Positions 9,036-18,911 are shown, numbered from the stretch's first letter. The stretch: 30,000 nucleotides of DNA from Paulinella micropora (GCA_019918135.1 WBZZ01004172.1:182501-212500), one strand, 5' to 3'. The notes: a model not told the origin generated them from the sequence alone. A program made the numbers and translations.

Positions 9036-9903
9036 GCAACACATCTGACACATGAGCCAGGCGTTCCGTCTCCGTGTTGGAGTAAATGACAATGTCGTCA
9101 ATATAACAGAAGCTGTATAGGTTTGTATGGCCGTAGGTCTCTATGAATTGGGCGTCCTCATATTTCGGGTCCGATAGAGCCTGGTTCATACAGTCCTGAA
9201 ATATTGCCGGGGCCGTCTTCAGTCCCATCGGGAGGACTGTCCACTGGTACAGTCTCCCCCCGACAGTGAAGGCAGTCAACGGACGGCTTTCTGCCTCGAG
9301 CGGTAAATTCCAGAAACCGTTCTTTAGGTCGAGTTTGGTAAAGGATTTGGCCTGCCGAAGCTTGTTAAGACCATCTCGCATACGAGGGATAGGGGCCTCG
9401 ACGCTCTTAATGATCTTGTTCAGCCTGGTGTAGTTGATGCACAAGCGCTGTTTGCCATCCGGCTTTGGGACCAGTCTGACCGGCGATCGGAATTCCAACC
9501 ACGATGGCTCGATCAGTCGCTTGGCTAATATGTCCTGCATCATTTCCTCGCAGATCTGTTCCTCTTTGTAACTGAGGCGTGATCCTTTGAGGCGGGGCAT
9601 AGTCTGTCCGACTTGTCGTTCTATCCTGGCGGCAGCATGGGTCACCCCGCCAGCGACAAGTGGGCCGAACAGCTTTTTGTTCTTCAGGAAATGGGCCTTG
9701 AGGTCCCGGACAAAGTCTGGCGACCCCTGTTGTCGCGCCATGACCTCGTCAATGAAGTCCTCGACGGGTGTTTGGTCCCGTGGGTCATCCGGGTACTCAA
9801 GTATGGAGTCCGGGTCTTCAACCTCGTCCTTCGCGTCCCGGCCAGGGTATCGCGTGGAGGATTGAGTGTCCCAAGAGGCAAACTCCTGTAGATCGGTGAT
9901 CAT
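9013..9903 (-). pseudogene. Ty3/gypsy reverse transcriptase
   Basis: A 296-residue frame from ATG 9903. RT fingers and palm are complete: SPVRLVPKPDGKQRLCINYT (about residues 140-159), motif A LDLKNGFWNLPL (191-202), motif B LPMGLKTAPAIFQ (224-236) and the catalytic YIDD at 267-270. The Tyr-Thr-Arg-Leu-Asn form of the usual DYR.LN block is slightly unusual. The frame ends at 9013 by a 1-nt shift. Upstream, the protease/linker frame is the same frame and is separated only by the TAA at 9913-9915, so PR-linker-RT was probably one polyprotein. It copies element RNA into cDNA. Confidence 0.93.
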
Positions 9904-9912
9904 TTCGGCATA

Positions 9913-10911
9913 TTATTTCGCCGCGGACTTATGGTAGAAGCCGGAGAAGATTTGGAATGCCGCTTCCCGTAAGTCATCGACCTTGCGGGTCATGAGCTTG
10001 GTACGGTATGCTAACCCGTCCTTAACGGACCCCAAGCGAAAGGTCATAAGGGGTTTGGACTGTCGGCTAGGTATCGGAATAGGATCATCGATCACCCGAT
10101 CCAAAACATCGCTCCACCACATGACGGTGGGATGAATTGGAAGGATAATCGTAATGTCTTCGCCCCGGTCTAGGCGGTCGGATAATATTTTGGGCACTGC
10201 CGTTAAGCTTTCCGGCTGTATCGGGTCTGTGCCTTGATACCATTGCTTCAGCTTTAGCATGACGTCGTCATCCTCCGTCAGCCTTTTGGAAGCATGATAT
10301 ACTAAGCCTGTTTTGACCCGTACGTACTGGTGGACCCCCTTGCTCAGTTGACCCGGCTGGTCGAAGCCATGCCGCGAGTCTTCCTGACGCTTCAGGAGTA
10401 AGATCTGAGCTTCCCTCTTGGCCGCGAGTTCTCCAAAGTTCTCCCATGGGTCGAGGGGCTTGTCATCCGGCTCTGGGATGTATACATTGGCGTACACCCA
10501 TGCCGTACCCTGTGGGGTAAGACGAGATTGCTCGGCGAGGTGTCCATCATAGGGTGATGGAGGGGCCGGTGGTATCAGTGTGACCTGAGCCCTACTGCCA
10601 TATGGATGCCGTCGTGGGAGGTCCGTTTCCGATTGTAGGATCGGGAATTCGGACTCGTGTCGTCCACGTCCATATTTGATGATGTCCTGTCCCAGCATAA
10701 GCTGCGCATCCATCATTTTGAGATCGGGTTTGCCCAAAACGATAGTGCCTGGGGAGGCCGGGACGACCAAGACATGAATGGTATAAGACATCCCGGACGG
10801 GAATTTGACTGTCAACGGGACACGTCCTACGATCGCGCTCCGTTCGTCGTTGGCACCCCGGATATATCCGAGCGGGCCTGTCTTAGTAAAATCAAACAGG
10901 CGTCCATATTT
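9913..10911 (-). pseudogene. C-terminal half of protease plus a long PR-RT linker
   Basis: The open frame starts near 10911; 10815 is the first TTG. It opens with the second half of a retropepsin: YTIHVLVVPASPGTIVLGKP holds the conserved Ile/Val-Leu-Gly motif that packs against the active site. The other half, with Asp-Thr-Gly, is in a different frame just upstream. After the protease comes a linker of about 260 residues with no recognised domain, much longer than usual between PR and RT in this group. It contains KREAQILLLKRQEDS and a run of predicted helices. The frame ends with TAA at 9913, in frame with RT. Confidence 0.75.
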
Positions 10912-10913
10912 GT

Positions 10914-11669
10914 CTATGAAACGTTTGCCCGCGAATGTGATTGGGCCATGCTATCATTTCCGGTATCTAGGTAGCCATTGAGCTCTTTCCAGTATAATCT
11001 GGTGTAGCTCATGTCCCGTGCCTCCGCCGGCGGGAGGTCTACCGGTTCGGCTCGGGTTGTCAATGCCTGTCTTAACTCTGTCTCGGCGAACTGTCGCGCT
11101 TGTGATCGCGCCGTCACTTCGAGTCGGTCAGAGTCGTGCAATGGAGTGAGACCCATTTGGCGAATGACTGCCGGGGCGATGGCTTTGTCACCCCTCGTGG
11201 CGGGTAGGACCATAGTGGTTGCCACTTGGAAAGGTGAAGGGGTGTATCCGACCGGCAGTGATGGGACAGCCTTGTCGTCGGGGCGTGGTATGTGTGGATG
11301 ATTGACATCGGATCTAATGACCGTACCCCTTGTCAGACTGGTACGCCGATCTAATAGGGTCGGCCCTGAGTATATATCATATGAGCGTGCCCCTGCATAT
11401 ACTTTATTTACCTTGTTCACAAAAGGAGCGGGTTTTTCTACCTGCCGGACACTGATAGGCCTCGCGCGTCTTACGCGAGGGTCCGAGGGCTTATTGGGTG
11501 CCGCCCCATCACATATACTTGATGTGATCGTGTCAGGATCTACAGCCGGCGTCGCCTTTGCGACGGTGTCTTTGGGTAAGGGATTGGGTAAACCGACCTC
11601 TATTGTAAGGTCAGCGACCGTGTCCGGCTCGTTCGGTACACGCTCCCGACGGTTGTCGTCGCTACCCAT
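10914..11669 (-). pseudogene. N-terminal pol region with the protease active site
   Basis: About 250 residues from the ATG at 11669. Most of it is a hydrophilic, Pro- and Arg-rich segment without a recognised domain. Near the end, GYLDTGNDSMAQ carries the retropepsin catalytic Asp-Thr-Gly. The frame closes at 10914, while coding for the rest of the protease continues in another frame, so the protease is broken by a 1-nt shift around 10940-10950. The start is two bases after the TAG that ends the gag-like frame (TAG TG ATG). That spacing would suit termination-reinitiation or a small frameshift between gag and pol. Confidence 0.75.
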
Positions 11670-11671
11670 CA

Positions 11672-12967
11672 CTAATCCTTATCCCTCGTCTCAACGCTAT
11701 CCTCTATCGGTGAGGTCGTAGCCTCTATGGGACTATACAGAGTTTCGGTCGGCGATTGGGCCGGGACGGTGAAAAGAAGAGTCGGAGCCACTACGGTAGG
11801 CTGCTCTGCGGCTGTCGCCATGGCGGGCGCCTTAGTTTGCCGGCCAGCACATGGCGTATCTGTCCCACTCAGGAGCATGGAGAACGCTCCCGAGGGCGAG
11901 GCACCACGTGTCGTTGACTCGGGTGTGGACGCATTGGGCGGCCCACGGTTATTTGTTCTTGGGTTTCTTGTTTCCCGTCTTCGCCTTTTTGACGCCTGCA
12001 TGGAGCATAGGGGCATCTGAGGTCTGAGAGGGTGTGTATGTGTATGTAAGGTACCGATCAGGTATTCTTTCCCGGGCATATAGCATGCCACTTCGTCGTA
12101 TTTCCTGCCCTGGCTTCGGTACCTTTCCACCCAAGCTTTGGCCTTGGTTGAGTACTGGGCCAGCCAGGGCGGGTCTTGCCCGGGCGGCAAGAAGTACATC
12201 GTCCCATCGGGTTGGACGTCGGGAATTCGGATGCCTTCGGTGGGGTTGTCCTTAGGGTTGAGGACCCATTTGCCATCCCTCTTAACCTTGGATCGCCCCA
12301 CGTACCAACGGTGAATGCACCATTTTATTGGCTCCACCCGTTCTTGACCCTGGCGTGGGTGTTGGTATTGACAGGAATTCGACCATTGGCACGGTACGAC
12401 CCACAGTCTTTGGTCTTCAAGTGGATTGAAGATGACGGAGTGCATCATGTAGTCACAACATTCCGCACCTGGGCTCTTGTACCACGGTCCCGCAAAAGTC
12501 TCGTTGAAAAGGCCAAACGAGCAATTGTATGGGCCCGGGATCAGTGGGAGGTGAGATAGCGGTTTGACCACGCCGTTGTCACAGAGTTTTCTCTTACCCA
12601 ACTTACCCTCGGATGTGCGCCCGCCCTGTGTAGGAGGGTACGGAACCGGGGGCGGCAACAACGGTGGCGGAGATGCGAACCCAGAGGAAGGGTAATACTG
12701 GTAGGGCATGGGCGGTGGAGGAGGCATGGGCGGTGGGGGAGGCAGATATGAATGTGCCGTCCCGACAGCCGGAGGCATCGAGTTGAACGTGCCGGTGGCC
12801 GGGGTTCCCGAGTTGGTCGCCCCCCCAAATGGAAGTGAGGGCGGTGGAGGGGTGTACGACGAGCTAGAGGAGCTCGAGGAGCTATAGGGGCCCCTGGACG
12901 AGCTAGACCACGATTGACGGCGGTTGGACCAGCTGCTGCCGGTCACGAAGGTCCACACATCAAACAC
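11672..12967 (-). pseudogene. Gag-like region, C-terminal Pro/Ser-rich block
   Basis: A 431-residue frame. It starts with a Ser run and long Pro-rich stretches (PPPPPMPPPPPMPYQYYP), then a Cys/Trp-rich segment of about 180 residues with CC, VPCQWSNSC and WCIHRWYVG, then a basic stretch (ASKRRRRETRNPRTNN). The position directly before pol and the basic, Cys-containing composition suit the nucleocapsid end of gag. The Cys spacing is not the CCHC zinc knuckle, so RNA binding is only inferred. It stops with TAG at 11672-11674. Confidence 0.6.
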
Positions 12968-13733
12968 TTGGCCCGGTTTGGCCTGGTGGTCCTCAAGCGT
13001 GTACCCGTGATCGTCATTGCTCTAAGCAGGACATCGGCCCGCTCGGCTCTTTCGATCTTGTCGGAGGTAAAGACATCGGCAGCAAAGATACTGCTTGTCC
13101 AGTGGGATACTTCGCACATGCGGTCTGTGCGAAACCGCGTGATTTTGAAGTTCGTGTTGTCCAAGTCCTGGGCCTTGGTTAGGACATTCCGGACGAACGT
13201 CTCGCCATCCGTCCGCCCTTGCTGGGGCTCGGCCTTCACTATCCCGCTCAGGACTGCCAACAACAACGAAGCGAAATCGGACTTCACTAAGTTGGTTAAC
13301 AGTTTCTGTGGGAGATCGATGATGCACGAGATTGCCACATCGTCTTCCCACATCCGCCTGGCAGCGTCCTGGACGAGGTCGACAGCAATATGGGGAAGCA
13401 TGATGTAGCCCCAGTCTGCCGCGGATATGAACTGGCGTAGCATGTAATGTGGAAGCTGGTCGAGTGTGAGTTTCCCCTGCCCCACACCAGCCTCGCCAGT
13501 CATCTGCCAAGTAGGCCAGTCCGTGGTGAGTAGCGTCTGAGATGGCCACCCACCCACAAGAGCAGTTGCTTCACATCGGCTACCGTAAGTGCGTGACTGG
13601 CCACGATCCGATCCAGGGCAGCATAAGCCATTAGGAGCTTAAGGCCCTCTCGATACGGGAGTCTCGCACTTTGCGTGTGTGTTGCAAAGTCAAAGTAACA
13701 GTTACTGTTGACATGGTCACGAACGGCTCGCAA
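12943..13733 (-). pseudogene. Gag-like region, capsid-like helical block
   Basis: Coding potential runs through two frames: first 13733 to about 13560 (REGLKLLMAYAALDRIVASH), then 13557-12943 (LTLDQLPHYMLRQFISAADW, KLLTNLVKSDFASLLLAVLS). The sequence is mostly amphipathic helix, as in capsid domains, but I cannot match a specific gag family. Two frameshifts (about 13555 and about 12955) interrupt it. Placement between leader and pol is the main ground for calling it gag. Confidence 0.55.
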
Positions 13734-14221
13734 CGCCGCGTCACCCGTTTATGACTGGCGTCTTCAGTCTTTGTCTTAGGTGGGCGATGGCGTTCGAGGG
13801 GTGAATCCCTATCTAGGTTCATTTCATCCACCATATTCAGTCGACTTGATACACGACGGAAGGTGATTATCGAACTACCCCCCGGTATAGAGACCGTTCG
13901 ATCGTCACCCACGGCATGCACGGCTATCTGGATCCGTAGGCAGTCGGAAATGGCTTGGAGGATGAGATCTACCACAGGGAGGTAGTTGGTCACATAGAGG
14001 GTGGCCGCCGGATGAGGGACCACTTGGACTGTGGTATCCGGTTTGGACATGTCAAGGAGTGTCGCGGCAGTGAATCGGATCTTAAGCCACGTTAGGAACA
14101 GTGGTACCTTGGCAAAAGGGTCAATCGGGGTTTCCACCGCGTCAAGGAAATGTACGAGGTCGTCATAGGCTGGGGAGGTCTGTGGGATTATGGCATCCCG
14201 CCAGTGTTTTTGTTCCATCAA
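13631..14221 (-). pseudogene. Gag-like region, N-terminal helical block
   Basis: About 190 residues. KHWRDAIIPQTSPAYDDLVH and PFAKVPLFLTWLKIRFTAAT look like the Trp-containing helices of a gag capsid, but no signature is decisive. It is preceded in another frame by LYWPDANYLNRVKANLVTRA (about 14300-14225), so a further frameshift lies near 14218. It ends at 13631 by frameshift into the next block. Confidence 0.5.
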
Positions 14222-14355
14222 AACACGGGGTGACTATGGCCCTTGTCACGAGGTTGGCCTTGACGCGGTTTAGGTAGTTGGCATCGGGCCAATAGAGAGT
14301 GTCCACGCCAGTGGCATCAGGTGCAGTTACGGCAGTGATGATAGCTGATTACTCA

Positions 14356-14934
14356 CTAGCGTATTTGCTGCAAGTGAGTGTTTGCCGTAAGCGTGGGACT
14401 TGTTGGTGGTATGTTTGCCAAGCCTCGTCGAGGAGCCTGTCTCGACACATACACAAGTCCTCCCAAAGTGATCAGGTCCACTATCGATTTTGGTTCTATG
14501 AACCGTGGGTTAGTGGACATTAGGCCAATTACCTTGTCTTTTCCCTCCACCACCATGGTAGCCCTAGTCCAATGGTTGATGTCCCCATACATATTGTTAT
14601 GAATATGAGGGGCTGCGAGAGGGAAATGGTATTGGTCCTCAGGGTTAGTTTGAGATGCTGGCCATCCCGTGGGTCCCGTCATGTCCAAACTAGCCTGAGG
14701 GACAGGGATGCATGGGATCGTGGTTCGAGTCAAGATCAATGCGCCCCCAGCGTCTCTCCATGGGGACGGAGGGATGGGTGCTGCATTCTTGGCATCACGA
14801 CCGAATATGTCGGCACGATTCGGCACGGGTGTCAGGAAGGGACAAGCCCCAGTGTTCGTGTCGTCAGCTTGACCTTTATTGTCCATAGCTGATGTGTCAG
14901 CCTCTTGTGTGGGCGAGTCCCACATACTAGCCAT
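14356..14934 (-). pseudogene. First ORF of the retrotransposon (gag N-terminus?)
   Basis: I take ATG 14934 as start. The frame is open further upstream to 14997 and includes a nuclear-localisation-like basic run (RARRIPKRKRP), so an earlier non-ATG or spliced start is possible. The product is about 190 residues, Pro- and Asn-rich, ending in INHWTRATMVVEGKDKVIGL and KSIVDLITLGGLVYVSRQAP. It has no recognised domain. The frame ends at 14356 and the next gag-like block follows after about 130 nt containing stops in all frames. Confidence 0.5.
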
Positions 14935-14997
14935 TATGGATTCGTTCACTTGGGGTCGTTTCCTTTTGGGGATACGCCGTGCACGAACTGGTGGCAA

Positions 14998-16420
14998 AGT
15001 GTCAGTGTGGGGGACAAGGCGTCTTCTGGCAGACGTCTTGTTTGGAGTGTCAGCAGCTTATTTTTGTGCAAGACGTCAGCTGTTGGCCGTCTTGGTTTTT
15101 AAGCAGCGTGTGGCTTGGTCGGTAGGTGTTGGTTCGTTCGTTGTCTGTACAGAGACAGTTGTTGTTGTTATTATTGTTTTTTTTTCCGGTGTGTGTGTGT
15201 AAGCAAGTGATAGGATGCGTGTAGATAGGTTTGAGATTACTCACCCCCCCCCCCCCCTTTGGTAGGGGAACCTCACGCCTTGCGAAACACTTGCCAGTTG
15301 TATTGGAACTGGGGCACCCTATAATTACAAGCACGACTCCGTAACTGAGAGGTAGGGAGGAAACGATACTTCTGAAATAGTCAGAAGTGATGGCCCCTTT
15401 TTCCAATAGGAAGGTGAAAAGGATTAGGGAGCTGGTTGCTCAAGCCTTGCTTATCGTTTGGACTCCTCGGTAGGGTGTCCAATCCCTGGTTGGGACTCCT
15501 TAGTTTCCCTTTTCAGCTGAGGAAGTTCTTTGTGTGTAGGGTAGAACGAACCTACCGAGTGCGAAGTAGGTAAGGACTCCTTGGTGAGCCACAATAGGAG
15601 GACTGCTTTGAAATCCTTTCCCTGACCCTAGGTGACCTGTTGGATATAGGTGGGTGAGGAGGGAGTGAAGTGTGGAGGTAGGAGAGTGATTTGTTGCTTG
15701 AAATTTTCGACGAAATTGGAATCGCCAAAAATGAACAAATGAAACGTCTGGCTGACGTCACTCTGTCTCCGTTTGTCTTGGCCTATATTCCCACCGACTA
15801 GCCTCCCTACCCCCTGCAAATTGGCTGCAATGGAGGGGCTGAGTATGAGCTAGTTTGCACAATCAGACTTTGGTGCACAGCACTCGTTTTCTGTTTTCTG
15901 TCTGTCTATGTCTGCTCTCTACTCGCTTGTGCACTTTGAATGCTTGGAAGTGGGCACGAAATGACAGAACAAGTGAGTGTTGTTGTTGGAAGACAAATGG
16001 ATTGTCTGTGCAGTCTGTTTCGGATGATGGATAGACGTGGTTTGTAGGTGTGTGTGTGGGAGTTCGTTACTGTCGTATACGTTTGCTCCCCTTGCCACCC
16101 AACCACCTACACTCTACCCTTCTCTCCTATCTCTCTGTTGTGTCCTCACACTGTGTGTACGATTGGTTGTATTGTGCGGGAGGAGAAGATAGTGAGTGGG
16201 TGTGTATAGGGTGTCAACAGAGATTGAGTCGTACGTGTCTGTTTGCCACACGTTCCAGCCTTGATAATTGGCAGAAAATGAGCAAATAGGAACAGAACAC
16301 ACACGTCCTCTCCTTCCCGTATTCCTCTATCTATTTTGTGCAATGGATCCTTTCTCCTTATTTATACGTTACAAAGTATAAGGGTAGCAAAGTGTCAAAC
16401 TTGGCGTGAAAGAAAAAACA
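14998..16420 (-). other. 5' leader of the retrotransposon
   Basis: About 1.4 kb between PBS and first ORF, unusually long. It has no supported ORF. A run of 14 C (15244-15257, oligo-G on the sense strand), a (GT)n-like stretch near 15190-15200 and G-rich tracts on the plus strand are visible. It would hold the RNA packaging and dimerisation signals, but none can be identified by eye. Confidence 0.45.
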
Positions 16421-16434
16421 GGTATGGGACTCCA
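16421..16434 (-). promoter_or_regulatory. Primer binding site (tRNA 3' end complement)
   Basis: The plus strand reads GGTATGGGACTCCA, i.e. the minus strand TGGAGTCCCATACC: a TGG-led PBS 4 nt from the LTR end. It resembles the 3' end of eukaryotic tRNA-Gln (TGGGACC..CCA) but lacks one C, so the primer tRNA is not assigned. Confidence 0.7.
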
Positions 16435-16438
16435 CTTT

Positions 16439-16774
16439 TGCCGGTTCGATGTCAAAAGAATATATTTATTGATGCCTATCCTTTTACTCAACCAAATTTA
16501 GCAACTTCGCCAGTAACCCAATCTTCTTCACTTATAAATAAAGATCAAAGATGGTGGGAAAATGTGGGAGACTAGCGAAGCCCAAAAACAACCAAGGCAA
16601 ACACCAGCCAATTCCCGTTGTCCGGTCTAACGATAATATATTCTGACCTAAAAAGGGTAACGGACCTTTTTAGTAATATTATCATTATCCGGTTAAGAGT
16701 GTTATTAATATGAACAATCTCTTATTGTGTCTGGACCGACACGGGGTATTAATAAAGTAGCATCTGCGCCTACA
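16439..16774 (-). repeat. 5' LTR
   Basis: 336 bp, TG...CA. On the minus strand it starts TGTAGGCGCAGATGCTAC at 16774, abutting the truncated recombinase reading frame. A TATATTA box (about 16636-16643) and AATAAA (complement of 16465-16470) are possible promoter and poly(A) signals. The CTAAAAAGG/CCTTTTTAG inverted repeat (about 16647-16673) is conserved in both LTRs. Confidence 0.92.
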
Positions 16775-17690
16775 CTTTTTGGTGTTCTTCTTTCTTGGTT
16801 TCGTTTTGCCTGCTTCTTCTGGCTTTTTGCCTTTGGCTATATCGTTTATAAATTTTGCTTTTATACTTCCTACCCGTGCAAATTCTCTAATTTTTTGTTG
16901 CTTATGTCTAATTTTCTGTCTTTCATCGCTTGAAATATCGCTAAAGCATCAATAACATTTGCTGGGAGATTCGCATTTAATCGTCCTTTTACTTTGTCCT
17001 CAGTGTTTATTTTGTTTTCTAATTTGTCTAAAGCTTGGCGGGCCTGCGGTCCTGTTGCTATTTCGGGGGTTCTTGCTTTTATGTTAGCATGATTTCGGCT
17101 TGATTTGCTTTCTTCCACGTGCCCTAATATTTTTGATAAAAATATGCTTCTGTCCATATTCGCGGGGGCGTATTCTCTATACGCTAAAGCGCCATATATC
17201 TTTCTCGATAAATGAGAAATTGCTTTTTCGTCGTTGAATAATTCGCGCATTCGTTTTGAAATTCTCGCATCATATTTGTTCGTTAATCCTCGATTGGTTT
17301 TTTCTTTGTCTTCGTCGGTTAGTACCTCCCGCACTGCTTGCCATGCCGTCCGCATATCGTTATATGAAATATGAATTAGTGGTACTTCAATTATTAGATA
17401 TTGCACCCTTCTTGTCTTTGGCTACCTTATCAATTATTATATAGCCTTTTTGCTCCTTTGCTTCTGGTGGTGTGCTTGTTATTCTTAAAGCTTCAATTAA
17501 TCGGCGGCCCGTTGCTAATTGTAATAATATTATTAAGTCTGTCATTTTGCTTGACATCTTCAAAGTGTCCATTATCTTAAAAACGGCGGCGGGTTTATAA
17601 TTGTTGATTTCTTTTAAATTCTTGTTTCGCTCGTTGCTTTTGTTTTATAAGCTCGTTGCTGTCTTTATAGTCAATTGTTTTGAAATCCAT
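16775..17690 (-). pseudogene. Tyrosine recombinase of the AT-rich element
   Basis: Start ATG 17690. All tyrosine-recombinase landmarks are in order on the minus strand. Arg I is in LATGRRLIEAL (about 17510). A beta-hairpin Lys is in AKDKKG, and VPLI follows. The HxxR box is SHLSRK (about 17207), and LGH is at about 17118. The nucleophile Tyr, expected about 10 residues after LGH, is His in SSRNHANIK, so the enzyme is probably inactive. Frameshifts lie near 17600, 17395 and 16875. Only about 45 residues precede the catalytic domain, so no core-binding domain is present. The helix between HxxR and LGH recalls telomere resolvases, a tentative subfamily guess. The gene is cut at 16774 by the retrotransposon and finishes at 1689-1715. 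Confidence 0.78.
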
Positions 17691-17811
17691 TTTTTGCCGT
17701 TCCTGTTCCCGTGCTTACATATGTTGTTTATATATTTTCTTGTTTAAAATAAAAAATAAATATTTACCTGTTGTTATATTTGCTTAAATATTTAAAAAAA
17801 ATATTATTTAC
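17691..17811. other. AT-rich intergenic stretch
   Basis: Short spacer between the recombinase start and the next minus-strand gene. Poly-A/T runs, no ORF. Confidence 0.4.
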
Positions 17812-18090
17812 TTAATTAGTTTTATTAGTCATATTCGTATATACCGAATCCGCTTGTTTAGCTTCTTCGATTTGTTTAATATATTTATCTCGCAGTTCGG
17901 CTGTGTTCAATTCTGCTATATCCTCGTTTATCCTTCTATTAAATCGTCTATACTCCATTTATTAAAAATACATCTTTTCTTAAATGATTCAATATTAATA
18001 TACAGCCATCCTATATCATGTTCAATTCCATCGATTAAAGTCGCATATATAATATGGGTCCATCGTTATTATTCGGCGAATATCACTCAT
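17812..18090 (-). pseudogene. Small gene of the AT-rich element, broken upstream
   Basis: From ATG 18090 coding-like sequence passes through three frames: an Arg/Ile-rich start, then LIDGIEHDIGWLYINIESFK, then an intact 48-residue ORF from ATG 17958 to TAA 17812 (MEYRRFNRRINEDIAELNTA..). The last part is strongly helical and charged. Either the 48-residue ORF is a gene by itself, or the whole is one gene of about 90 residues with two frameshifts. No family recognised. Same strand as the recombinase, about 120 bp upstream of it. Confidence 0.45.
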
Positions 18091-18151
18091 TTTTTGTCGT
18101 TTCTGGTTTTCCTCTGTGCTTATCTATTTATGCTGATATATTTTCTTGTTT

Positions 18152-18206
18152 AAAATAGTGTTTTTTTTTGTTGTTGTAAAAAATAGTGTTTTTTTGTTGT
18201 TGTTGT
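18152..18206. repeat. Short tandem duplication AAAATAGTGTTTTTTTTGTTGTTGT
   Basis: A unit of about 25 bp occurs twice in a row (about 18152-18177 and 18179-18205), differing in the length of the T and TTG runs. Confidence 0.6.
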
Positions 18207-18240
18207 GTATATAAGCAAATATTTATTTTTATTCTAATTA

Positions 18241-18746
18241 TTATGCCATTTGTACGACTGCCGCTTCGTTTGGCTGTGGTTGCTGTAGGTTTGGGCAATA
18301 TAATCTTATAAGTGTTTCCTTTATGGCTGTTATGTCTAATTCTTTAAAAATTCTGTTTAGAGTTTCAAATTCTTAAAGGGTTATTTTTTCTGATTTATCT
18401 TCTAAAGCCTGCTTTATGTAATAAATCTTCCTTTGCTTCTTTTGTGTGTTTTCTGGGCTTTCAACCTTAATCTGTCTTTTTTGTCTGGCCGTTTGTGATA
18501 TATATGTTAAAGTGTGTTTACAGTATAGAATTTTACCTTCCTTATTCTTCCTCAGCAGGTATTGGTAATAATATGAGATACAGTCTTTAACTTCCACAGC
18601 GAAAAGCGGTTTATATTCTAATCCTCTCTTAGCACTTCCGGCGGGCCGTCCGTAGCTTTTTTTTTCTTTATTTCCGGTTGTGGCTGTGTTTGGGCTGTTT
18701 CGTCTGGTGTTTGCTGTGGCTGTGGTGCTTCTGGCTGTGCTGTCAT
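18241..18746 (-). pseudogene. Gln/Pro-rich, possibly DNA-binding protein of the AT-rich element
   Basis: Start ATG 18746, end TAA 18241. The N-terminus is Pro/Gln/Thr-rich (MTAQPEAPQPQQTPDETAQ), then a Lys run and an AT-hook-like GRPAGSAKRG. A basic domain follows (EVKDCISYYYQYLLRKNKEG, ISQTARQKRQIKVE), and the C-terminus is again Gln/Pro-rich. One frameshift lies at the A-run near 18658 and one in-frame TAA at 18373. The order suggests a sequence-specific or chromatin-associated factor, but I recognise no family. It is divergent from the primase-helicase gene with about 165 bp between the starts. Confidence 0.5.
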
Positions 18747-18911
18747 TTTTTATGTCTATTATCCTTGCTTATATATACAGTATCATTATTCTATATGTAA
18801 TAATTATTTTTCCTTGCTATATAGAAAATTTGTGATAAATTCAATTAATTATTTTTATATAATATTAATTTTATTAAACAAAAAAATAATAGTTATTACA
18901 TAAGAAGCATT
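18747..18911. promoter_or_regulatory. Divergent AT-rich intergenic region (putative promoter)
   Basis: About 165 bp between the minus-strand cluster (start 18746) and the plus-strand primase-helicase (start 18912). Very AT-rich, with several TATATA and TAATTATT runs. A bidirectional promoter is inferred from gene layout only. Confidence 0.4.

Larger units (their letters stand above)
1716..16774 (-). mobile_element. Complete Ty3/gypsy-type LTR retrotransposon, 15.06 kb
   Basis: The ends are two direct LTRs (1716-2070 and 16439-16774). The minus strand reads TGTAGGCGCAGA at the 5' end and closes in CA. A tRNA-type primer binding site lies inside the 5' LTR and a polypurine tract directly precedes the 3' LTR. 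Order in the sense direction: leader, gag-like region, protease, RT, RNase H, integrase, a short ORF overlapping integrase, then an ORF with a membrane segment and two further blocks. RT-RNase H-integrase order and the D,D35E core mark it as Ty3/gypsy (Metaviridae). At 15 kb it is two to three times the usual size. The coding regions are interrupted at about ten places, so this copy is not autonomous as read. The LTRs differ by only 5 substitutions and 3 indels. Confidence 0.94.

Noticed and set aside
10911..10960. Programmed frameshift inside the protease
   Set aside because: The break falls within the protease fold just after Asp-Thr-Gly, which would be an odd place for a programmed site, and no slippery heptamer is apparent.
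11672..12967. Cys-rich gag segment as a retroviral zinc knuckle
   Set aside because: The Cys and His spacing does not match C-x2-C-x4-H-x4-C anywhere in the segment.
2842..13408. Many plus-strand ORFs of 60-207 codons across the retrotransposon
   Set aside because: They are antisense shadows of the GC-rich minus-strand genes; none shows a domain.
16439..16460. tRNA B-box (GGTTCGA) at the LTR end
   Set aside because: No A box, no cloverleaf and no matching arms. The motif is part of the LTR terminus.
16775..17690. Firm call of a protelomerase
   Set aside because: The residues fit any tyrosine recombinase. The resemblance to telomere resolvases in the helix before LGH is only an impression, so I kept the general name.
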